In this document: positions 1 through 5,135 of the stretch, in pieces
Layout of the letters: every line of letters starts with the position of its first letter
How positions within the stretch are numbered: position 1 is the first letter of the stretch
Translations under genes and position numbers: made by a program
NCBI GenBank assembly: GCA_025966435.1
Contig: JAICRQ010000222.1
Location: 1-6,146, forward strand
DNA length: 6,146 bases
From: Anaerolineales bacterium
GTDB lineage: Bacteria > Chloroflexota > Anaerolineae > Anaerolineales > Villigracilaceae
Direction of reading: 5' to 3'
The notes under the pieces: generated by a model
The model's database searches: none
The model's input: the letters and a program-made list of their open reading frames with translations, nothing else
What the model was told of the DNA's origin: nothing

Positions 1-330
1 ATCGGCGGTAGCAGAACCTTGATACAATACAGTTATGCCCAGTTCCTCGGCAGCTTCTTGCGCACCGTTATTGGCAGTATCGAAATAAGGGTTGCCAAGG
101 TTCTTCGGAACCAGCACATAATCCCCTTCACAGGCGGCAGCCGAAGGTTCTGTTGCTGGAGCGTCCGTGGCAGCTGGTGCTTCTGTTGCCGGGGCTTCGG
201 TGGCAGCCGGAGCCTCGGTCGCAGGAGCTTCCGTAGCGGCGGGGGGTTCCGTGGCAGTCGCTGCCGGAGCGCAGGCGCTCACCAAGAGGACGAGGACGGT
301 GAGTACCAATGAGAACGAGCGGTGTTTCAT
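1..330 (-). CDS. rhaS: Sugar ABC transporter substrate-binding lipoprotein, RhaS-like, N-terminal part (runs off left edge)
   Basis: The first 110 residues of a periplasmic-binding-protein-like lipoprotein that captures sugar outside the membrane for the importer encoded just upstream. Seen: a basic start (MKHR), a hydrophobic stretch at residues 6-17 and a lipobox VSAC with the lipidated Cys at residue 20. A low-complexity Ala/Thr/Glu/Pro linker covers residues 21-66. The mature fold begins near residue 70 with YVLVPKNLGNPYFD (71-84) and an amphipathic helix GAQEAAEELG (89-98). The VPKNLGNPYFD segment resembles the first beta-strand and ligand loop of RhaS/LsrB-type binding proteins of the Peripla_BP_4 group. 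The ATG at 328-330 follows a strong Shine-Dalgarno GAAGGAGAT (336-344) with good spacing. The frame stays open to base 1. The sugar-specific residues lie off the window, so rhamnose is inferred from the neighbours. Confidence 0.88.
   Translation of the reverse strand, partial: MKHRSFSLVLTVLVLLVSACAPAATATEPPAATEAPATEAPAATEAPATEAPAATDAPATEPSAAACEGDYVLVPKNLGNPYFDTANNGAQEAAEELGITVLYQGSATAD
145..243 (-). repeat. Three 11-residue tandem repeats encoding the lipoprotein linker
   Basis: Residues 30-62 of the binding lipoprotein consist of three 11-residue units: PAATEAPATEA, PAATEAPATEA and PAATDAPATEP (33 bases each: 211-243, 178-210, 145-177). Synonymous codons differ between units, so the amino-acid pattern is kept while the DNA has drifted. 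The linker probably acts as a flexible tether between the lipidated Cys20 and the sugar-binding domain. Such Thr/Glu/Ala/Pro linkers are frequent in Chloroflexota lipoproteins (known of the group; assignment here is inference). Confidence 0.8.
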
Positions 331-335
331 TTTCT

Positions 336-344
336 ATCTCCTTC
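336..344 (-). promoter_or_regulatory. Shine-Dalgarno site of the binding-protein gene
   Basis: GAAGGAGAT lies about six bases before the ATG at 328-330. It is one of the strongest ribosome binding sites in the window, which suits the need for binding protein in excess over the membrane components, and it fixes the start of this gene. Confidence 0.75.
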
Positions 345-434
345 GAATTTGTAAATTAGTTGTGACATACTGATACGTGGGTTATGCGGGTGTATGTATT
401 GCTCCAGCCTCCTTTCCAAACAGAGGGTGAGATT

Positions 435-460
435 TGGTATCAGGCGCTCGCCTGGGACCA
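435..460 (-). other. Intercistronic stem-loop
   Basis: TGGT (435-438) pairs with ACCA (457-460). After a two-base internal mismatch, CAGGC pairs with GCCTG (441-445 with 450-454) around a four-base loop that could close by one more pair. No T-run follows in either direction, so it does not look like an intrinsic terminator. In binding-protein transporter operons, hairpins at such junctions can stabilise or attenuate part of the message, which makes that a plausible but unproven role. Confidence 0.45.
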
Positions 461-475
461 GCACAGGAAGGGTCA

Positions 476-1603
476 TCAACCACCGGCAAGGATCGGCGCT
501 CGGGACCAGAAGAAGAAAAGTAAGAATGCCACGAACATAAGCAGGACACCCAGAACAGCAAAGACCAATTGTCCATTCCGTTGAAATCGCTTTAGAAAGG
601 AAGCCTGCTGCGCGATGTTGGGAAGTAAAATGGAAAGGATCAGGAGCAAACCGATCACCACACCCTGCACCTGACCCTGGATATTCAGCAACCCCATCCC
701 AAAACGCATCAAGCCGATCAGGAAAAGCGAAAGCACCGCGCCCAGCATCGTGCCTCGCCCTCCATTGATATCCACCCCTCCCAAGACCACAGCCGTGATC
801 ACGGCAAGCTCCAAACCGGTGCCAATGTCTGGACGGGTGCTCCCGAAGCGCGCCGCCAAAATCAAGCCCGCCAGCGCCGCCATGAAGCCGGATAATGTGT
901 AGATGATGAACTTAATTCGTTCCACCGGCACGCCGGAATACAGGGTGGCGTTTTCATTGTTTCCAATTGCATACAGGTAACGACCGAATGTTGTTCGGTG
1001 CAACACGAGACCAAAAACGATTGCTAGTACGATAAATAACGCCACGGAAAATGGAATGAGGGTATCGAACATCCGTCCCTGTCCCAAATAGGTAAATGCC
1101 TCTGGGTAGCCGCGCGCTGCCTGGTCGCCAAGAAAGCCATAGGCGAGACCACGATAAAAGGCATATGTGCCGAGAGTGACGACGAGCGAAGGTAATTTGA
1201 CGCGGGCAACGAGATACCCGTTCAGCATCCCCCCGAGTGTACCAAGCAACAGTGCCGCTAGCGCTGCGACCCAAATGTTGACACCGTTGTTATGCAACAG
1301 ACCCATGAATGAGGCGCTCATGCCCAAGTTGGACGCTATAGACAAATCGATGTTGCCTGTGATGATGATGAAGACCATCGGCAACATCATCAAGCCAATT
1401 TCCATGAAGTCAGAAGAGGTGCGCGAAAGGTTGCGGGCATCCAGAAAAAAAGGAGAAAGACGGACGTTGATCAAGATGTCAAGGAGGATCAACGCAACGA
1501 GCATCCACTCCCAGCGCTGGAATTTATAGAGGAAGGAATGTCGCGGCGGGAATTCGCTGATCAGCGTGGACGGTTGTGATTCGGTGATCATTTGTGCTTT
1601 CAT
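476..1603 (-). CDS. rhaQ: Sugar ABC transporter permease, RhaQ-like
   Basis: Inner-membrane permease of the BPD_transp_2 family (375 residues), presumed to pair with the preceding permease as the channel of a rhamnose importer. Hydrophobic helices run through most of the protein. Family motifs seen: ITGNIDLSIAS (81-91), LPSLVVTLGTYAFYRG (137-152), the cytoplasmic loop FGRYLYAIGNNENA (206-219), which docks on the ATPase in relatives, and VITAVVLGGVDINGGRGT (268-285). The GGRGT and GQVQ (310-313) segments are typical of RhaQ-like proteins. The ATG overlaps the previous gene's stop by four bases and has a Shine-Dalgarno AGAGGA at 1611-1616. It is longer than the usual roughly 320-340 residues because of a C-terminal extension (331-375) containing a further predicted membrane helix at 347-366. 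The assignment to sugar permeases is firm; the rhamnose label rests on context. Confidence 0.9.
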   Translation of the reverse strand: MKAQMITESQPSTLISEFPPRHSFLYKFQRWEWMLVALILLDILINVRLSPFFLDARNLSRTSSDFMEIGLMMLPMVFIIITGNIDLSIASNLGMSASFMGLLHNNGVNIWVAALAALLLGTLGGMLNGYLVARVKLPSLVVTLGTYAFYRGLAYGFLGDQAARGYPEAFTYLGQGRMFDTLIPFSVALFIVLAIVFGLVLHRTTFGRYLYAIGNNENATLYSGVPVERIKFIIYTLSGFMAALAGLILAARFGSTRPDIGTGLELAVITAVVLGGVDINGGRGTMLGAVLSLFLIGLMRFGMGLLNIQGQVQGVVIGLLLILSILLPNIAQQASFLKRFQRNGQLVFAVLGVLLMFVAFLLFFFWSRAPILAGG

Positions 1604-2613
1604 TTATCTGTCCTCTCTAACCGACTCAGGATCCACTTATCAGAGATCACGGCAATCAAAATCAATAAGCCTTGCGCCGCTAGCTGCCAGAACGGCGAGA
1701 TGCGGATCAACGTCAACGAATTTTGGATGATGCCCAGCAGGAGCGCCCCGAGCACCACACCGGTGACCGTTCCCACGCCGCCGCTGATGCTGACACCTCC
1801 GACGACCGACGCTGCCACCGTTTGAAGTTCAAAGCCCGCGGCTGTATTTGTCTGTGCGGACTCAAATCGTGAGACCCAGAGAACAGCTGCGAGCCCGGAG
1901 AGCAGACCACTGATCAAGTAGACCAAAAACGTGATTCGCTGCTTGCGAATTCCCGTAAATTGCGCCGCCTCTGGGTTGCTGCCGACGGCAAAGATATCGC
2001 GTCCCGTGCGTGTGTAGTTGAGGAAAAAATACACAACCACTGCAACTAAGATCGCAATAAGTACCATGTTCGGTAGACCTAACGGAGTGCCTTTGGATAA
2101 CGTCTTGAATGCTACAGGTAATTCGAAGGAATTAATCCAAGTACCCTGGCTGTAATAAAAGACTAACCCGCGGTAGATGCTCAACGTGCCGAGCGTGGCG
2201 ATAATGGGAGGGACGCGCCCAAACGTAATGATGAGCCCGTTGAACGTTCCCAGCACCGTGCCTAATGCCATCCCCAGGAGAACCGTGAGGAGTACTGGAA
2301 TTTCGGGATTCTCCTTCACGACAAACGCAACCATCATCCCGACCAGCCCAATCATCGAGCTGACAGAAAGGTCAATGCCGCGTGTAATGATGACCATGGT
2401 CTGTGCTAACGCCACAATCGCCAGAATAGAAATGTTTAAGAGAATATCCTGGAAATTGTCTAAGGTCAGGAAGGAAGGCGCCCGCAGAGTGACAGCAATT
2501 ACTAAAATGAAAATGAAGAGACTGATTCCCGCCTCACGGAAGCGGATGAGAGTCCAGAGGATGCCCTCGCGAGCGACAGAGGTTTGGATGGCAGTGGGAG
2601 TTTGCGCGGTCAC
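1600..2613 (-). CDS. rhaP: Sugar ABC transporter permease, RhaP-like
   Basis: Inner-membrane permease of the BPD_transp_2 family (337 residues), the normal length for RhaP/RbsC-type proteins. It shows a hydrophobic first helix at about 29-44, the motif ITRGIDLSVSS (76-86), FGRVPPIIATLGTLSIYRG (131-149), the ATPase-contacting loop TGRDIFAVGSNPEAAQFTGI (203-222) and FELQTVAASVVGGVSISGG (261-279). The start is GTG at 2611-2613, overlapping the ATPase stop (GTGA), with a modest AGGAA ribosome binding site seven bases before it. The last four bases overlap the next permease start (ATGA), so the two channel subunits are translated in tandem, as expected for a heterodimer. Its paralogue downstream is clearly diverged, so this is not a recent duplication. 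Confidence 0.92.
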   Translation of the reverse strand: MTAQTPTAIQTSVAREGILWTLIRFREAGISLFIFILVIAVTLRAPSFLTLDNFQDILLNISILAIVALAQTMVIITRGIDLSVSSMIGLVGMMVAFVVKENPEIPVLLTVLLGMALGTVLGTFNGLIITFGRVPPIIATLGTLSIYRGLVFYYSQGTWINSFELPVAFKTLSKGTPLGLPNMVLIAILVAVVVYFFLNYTRTGRDIFAVGSNPEAAQFTGIRKQRITFLVYLISGLLSGLAAVLWVSRFESAQTNTAAGFELQTVAASVVGGVSISGGVGTVTGVVLGALLLGIIQNSLTLIRISPFWQLAAQGLLILIAVISDKWILSRLERTDK

Positions 2614-4118
2614 TGTGGGGTTCCTGCCTTTATGTCTTGGGTGGCGGCTGAGATGATGTTTTCCTGCGTGGCTTTGGCACGCGAGAATTCTGCGGTCACA
2701 TAACCTTCCCGCATCACAAGTACACGGTCGCTCATCCCCAGGATCTCCGGTAATTCAGAAGAGATCATCAAAATAGACAATCCCTCGGCTGCCAGTTTGC
2801 TCATCAATCCGTGCACCGCGGCTTTGGTGCCGACGTCGATTCCGCGAGTGGGTTCGTCTAGAATAAGAATACGGGGATTGGTGGACAGCCACTTGGCAAG
2901 CACCACTTTTTGCTGATTCCCACCCGAAAGCTCACGCGCCAGTTGCCAGATATTATTCGCGCGGACTTCCATTTGACGAGCCGCGTTAAAAGTCGACTTC
3001 CGCTCGAGTGTATCTCGCAGCCATCCCCTTTGGGCATAGGCGGGAAGCATCGGTAAGCTGATATTTGGAGTGAGCGGCATCGTGGGAATTAAGCCGTGCA
3101 ATTGCCGGTCTTCGGGGACATAGGCCAGCCCAAGACGGATGGCTTGTAAAGGCGACGTGATCCTCACCTCGCGGCCTTCCACTTCAATTCGTCCTCCTGT
3201 AGCGGGTTCGACGCCGAAGATCGCTCGCGCCACGTTTGTACGCCCCGCGCCGACCAGACCCGCCATACCCAGGATTTCTCCGCGCCGCAGTTCAAAACTG
3301 ACATCGTGAAAGGATCCGGCTCGGGATAGATGTTCCACTTTCAACACAACCTCACCCGGTTGGACATCTTGTTTAGGGAACAAGTTGTGAATAGTACGTC
3401 CCACCATCATGCGAATGAGCTCATCGCGAGTTACCTCTTGCATCGGTCGTGTGCCTACGTAAGTACCATCCCGCAAAATCGTCACACGATCAGCCAGGGC
3501 GTAGAGCTCTTCCAACCGGTGCGAGATGAAGATGACCGCAGTTCCTTCCTGACGCAAACGCCGCACAAGACGGAACAGATCGTCCACTTCATGGAGTGTC
3601 AGCGAGGAGGTCGGCTCGTCCATGATTAGAATCCGGGCGTTGATCGAAAAGGCACGCGCGATTTCTACCATTTGCTGCTGCGCGATGCTCAGGGCACGCG
3701 CTTTTTGCTTGAGGTCGAGCTTAACGCCAAGCGATTCGAGCAGCTTGCCTGCCTCTGCATAAAGCTTGCGCCAGTCTACTCGCCTCCCTGTGGTCAGCGG
3801 CTGGCGGCCGACAAAAATATTCTCTGCCACGTCCAAATCGGGAAAGAGACTGAGCTCCTGATAAATAGCCGCAATTCCCGCTTGACGTGATTCGCGCGCA
3901 TCGTTGAAATGTACAGGCTCCCCATTCAGCCAAATCTCCCCTGCATCCGGTTGGTGAACACCGGTGATAATCTTGACCAGAGTGGATTTTCCGGCGCCGT
4001 TTTCCCCCAGGAGGGCATGCACCTCGCCGGGACGCAGCTCAAACGAGACATCGTGCAAGACTTCCACCCCCGCGAAGCTTTTTCGAATGCCTTTCAGCTC
4101 CAGTATGTTTTCACTCAT
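2610..4118 (-). CDS. rhaT: Sugar ABC transporter ATP-binding protein with two ATPase domains, RhaT-like
   Basis: Cytoplasmic energy-coupling subunit (502 residues) of the RbsA/MglA/RhaT class, with two fused nucleotide-binding domains. Domain 1: Walker A GENGAGKST (38-46), Q-loop Gln87 in YQELSLFPDL, signature LSIAQQQ (143-149), Walker B ILIMDEPTSSL (163-173) and switch His200 in ISHRLEEL. Domain 2: a Walker A-like GLVGAGRTN (287-295) with Arg in place of the catalytic Lys, a full signature LSGGNQQK (397-404), Walker B ILILDEPTRGID (417-428) and Ser in place of the switch His (ISSELPE, 452-458). This asymmetry is normal for the family: one composite site is complete and the other degenerate. 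The ATG at 4116-4118 overlaps the repressor's stop codon. Sequence alone does not separate rhamnose from ribose or AI-2 importers; the neighbouring genes favour rhamnose. Confidence 0.93.
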   Translation of the reverse strand: MSENILELKGIRKSFAGVEVLHDVSFELRPGEVHALLGENGAGKSTLVKIITGVHQPDAGEIWLNGEPVHFNDARESRQAGIAAIYQELSLFPDLDVAENIFVGRQPLTTGRRVDWRKLYAEAGKLLESLGVKLDLKQKARALSIAQQQMVEIARAFSINARILIMDEPTSSLTLHEVDDLFRLVRRLRQEGTAVIFISHRLEELYALADRVTILRDGTYVGTRPMQEVTRDELIRMMVGRTIHNLFPKQDVQPGEVVLKVEHLSRAGSFHDVSFELRRGEILGMAGLVGAGRTNVARAIFGVEPATGGRIEVEGREVRITSPLQAIRLGLAYVPEDRQLHGLIPTMPLTPNISLPMLPAYAQRGWLRDTLERKSTFNAARQMEVRANNIWQLARELSGGNQQKVVLAKWLSTNPRILILDEPTRGIDVGTKAAVHGLMSKLAAEGLSILMISSELPEILGMSDRVLVMREGYVTAEFSRAKATQENIISAATQDIKAGTPQ

Positions 4119-4903
4119 TTGACCGGTACCCCCTCTTCTTCACATATCGTAAATGGAACGCCCACTGCTTTCAATCGCTCTGCCCACTCCGAAGAGAGCT
4201 GCTGATCGGTGAATAAGCGATTAATTTTCTCGGGGCGCGCAAACGAGGTCAAATCTTCTTTGCCAAACTTAGTGGAATCCACTAACGCAAACAGCTGCTG
4301 TGACGATTCGATCGCCTTGCGCTTAATCTGCGCCTCCGAAAGAAGGACCTCTGTTAATCCACGTTCCAGACTGAACCCACTGCAGGATAAAAAGGCTTTT
4401 TGAATGTGCAGTTCCTCAATGATGCGTTCACTCAATAAGCCGGTGACAGAAGATGATTCATTATTGACGATACCCCCGATGAGAATAACGACGTTTGTGG
4501 AGTTCTGTGCCATTTCCCTGGCCACCTCAAAACCGTTCGTCATCACGCGCAAGTGACGGCGTTCCGATAACGCCTTGGCGAGGTAATAGACGGTGCTGCT
4601 GGCATCGAGCAAAATGGAGTCACCATCATTAACTAAAACAGCCGCCTCACGTGCAATCGCAAGTTTGGCAGCTGCATTTTGTTGATAGCGTCTTACAAAG
4701 GAATTGTTTTGAAATTGATCCTGCTGATTTAGTACGGCGCCCCCATGGACTCGCACCAAGACTCCCTGTTCTTCCAGCGCGTTGAGATCATTCCGAACCG
4801 TCCCCTCCGAGACATCCAGGGCTCGTGCCAGTTCGGGGACACGTAAACCGGGCTGTTTACGCAGGGTATCTATAAGAGATTGGCGACGTCCGTAAGTCGT
4901 CAC
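4115..4903 (-). CDS. rhaR: DeoR-family transcriptional repressor, probable rhamnose regulator
   Basis: A 262-residue regulator, the usual DeoR length. The N-terminal winged helix-turn-helix covers about residues 5-58, with recognition segment VSEGTVRNDLNALEEQG (31-47) and the hallmark RVHGGAV (51-57). The C-terminal DeoRC sensor domain, which in this family binds phosphorylated sugars or related metabolites, shows LLDASSTVYYLAKAL (98-112), a TNGFEVA segment, GFSLERGLTE and ALVDSTKFGK. I place the start at GTG 4901-4903, because it has a Shine-Dalgarno AAAGGA (4909-4914) and gives a normal DeoR N-terminus. The frame stays open to a TTG at 4981, but that codon is the first half of the -35 box of a consensus promoter and the added 26 residues look like untranslated leader. 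It leads the transporter operon and probably represses itself and the operon. DeoR-type RhaR is known from rhizobial rhamnose loci; the ligand here is inferred. Confidence 0.9.
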   Translation of the reverse strand: MTTYGRRQSLIDTLRKQPGLRVPELARALDVSEGTVRNDLNALEEQGVLVRVHGGAVLNQQDQFQNNSFVRRYQQNAAAKLAIAREAAVLVNDGDSILLDASSTVYYLAKALSERRHLRVMTNGFEVAREMAQNSTNVVILIGGIVNNESSSVTGLLSERIIEELHIQKAFLSCSGFSLERGLTEVLLSEAQIKRKAIESSQQLFALVDSTKFGKEDLTSFARPEKINRLFTDQQLSSEWAERLKAVGVPFTICEEEGVPVK

Positions 4904-4908
4904 GGCAT

Positions 4909-4914
4909 TCCTTT
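4909..4914 (-). promoter_or_regulatory. Shine-Dalgarno site deciding the repressor start
   Basis: AAAGGA lies five bases before the GTG at 4901-4903. The nearby ATG (4906-4908) is in another frame and meets a stop within three codons. Neither of the more distant in-frame starts (TTG 4981, ATG 4954) has a purine-rich site in a suitable position. Confidence 0.6.
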
Positions 4915-4937
4915 GTTGAATTTTGTTGTTTTTTGTG

Positions 4938-4952
4938 GAATTTGACAAATTC
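4938..4952. promoter_or_regulatory. Operator-like perfect palindrome at the transcription start
   Basis: GAATTTGACAAATTC is a perfect inverted repeat of seven bases around one central base, placed directly after the -10 box and over the expected start of transcription. A second palindrome with the same half-site, CAAATTTG (4960-4967), sits in the -35/-10 spacer. A repressor dimer bound to either would block RNA polymerase. The obvious candidate is the DeoR-family protein encoded directly downstream. The symmetry is seen; the binding protein is inferred. Confidence 0.65.
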
Positions 4953-4981
4953 ATAATATCAAATTTGTTATTTGTTGTCAA
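4953..4981 (-). promoter_or_regulatory. Sigma-70-type promoter of the regulator-transporter operon
   Basis: On the minus strand a perfect -35 TTGACA (4976-4981) is followed by a spacer of exactly 17 bases (4959-4975) and a -10 TATTAT (4953-4958), five of six matches to TATAAT. Transcription would start near 4945-4947, leaving a leader of about 40 bases before the GTG start at 4903. It is the only near-consensus promoter I find in the window and lies in a locally very AT-rich stretch. Confidence 0.82.
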
Positions 4982-5135
4982 TATATATTTGCTACGTGAA
5001 GTAATCGAAAAGAACCCGGTTTGCGAGTTCTTTTTCTTGGTGAAGGCTTCCGTAGAAATAGATCACATGATGAGCCAACAAGTCGTTCCTTGTTTCAAAT
5101 GTACATTCTCCTGCACCCATTGACTTGGTTCGCAT
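4982..5135. other. Intergenic region between rhamnosidase and operon promoter
   Basis: AT-rich spacer after the rhamnosidase stop codon. It holds the terminator-like hairpin at 5008-5035 and a small weaker inverted repeat (AACAAG/CTTGTT, 5077-5094) with no T-run on the minus strand. I find no convincing gene in it on either strand. Confidence 0.5.
5008..5035. terminator. Probable bidirectional intrinsic terminator
   Basis: AAAAGAAC (5008-5015) pairs perfectly with GTTCTTTT (5027-5034), with a small inner CG/CG stem around a five-base loop. Each strand has its T-rich arm on the 3' side, so the structure can stop transcription in either direction. It lies about 100 bases after the rhamnosidase stop and just before the operon promoter, so the two transcription units are probably separate. 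The stem is only moderately GC-rich and the T-run on the minus strand is four bases, so termination may be partial. Confidence 0.55.

Larger units (their letters stand above)
331..475 (-). other. Intercistronic gap between permease and binding-protein genes
   Basis: This 145-base gap is the only sizeable spacer inside the transporter cluster. On the minus strand it contains a stem-loop (435-460), a purine-rich AAAGGAGG (408-415) with no start codon at a usable distance, a short inverted repeat AATTTGTAAATT (346-357), and the ribosome binding site of the binding-protein gene (336-344). I see no good -35/-10 pair and no hairpin followed by a T-run. The likeliest reading is an untranslated spacer within one transcript that allows separate expression or stability of the binding-protein message. 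Confidence 0.5.

Noticed and set aside
19..373. Plus-strand frames rich in Gly/Ala/Ser/Val repeats
   Set aside because: They are the antisense reading of the Thr/Glu/Ala/Pro linker of the minus-strand lipoprotein, whose lipobox, ribosome binding site and mature domain are all convincing.
408..415. AAAGGAGG in the gap, an apparent strong ribosome binding site for a leader peptide
   Set aside because: No ATG, GTG or TTG follows within about 5-12 bases on the minus strand, so no peptide can be supported.
382..576. A 64-residue minus-strand frame overlapping the end of the second permease and running into the gap
   Set aside because: Out of frame with the permease, with no ribosome binding site and no family resemblance; the permease frame is open and plausible to its own stop at 476.
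2610..4118. Apparent inactivation of the second ATPase domain (Arg for Lys in Walker A, Ser for His in the switch)
   Set aside because: This asymmetry is usual in RbsA/MglA/RhaT-type two-domain sugar ATPases, and all other motifs are intact.
1..4118. An AI-2 (Lsr) importer, which has the same ATPase-permease-permease-binding protein order
   Set aside because: The regulator is DeoR-type rather than the SorC-type LsrR, a rhamnosidase is adjacent, and the visible start of the binding protein fits RhaS-like proteins. It cannot be fully excluded without the rest of that gene.
5077..5094. A second small inverted repeat AACAAG/CTTGTT after the rhamnosidase gene
   Set aside because: Only six AT-rich pairs and no T-run on the minus strand; too weak to call a terminator or regulatory site.
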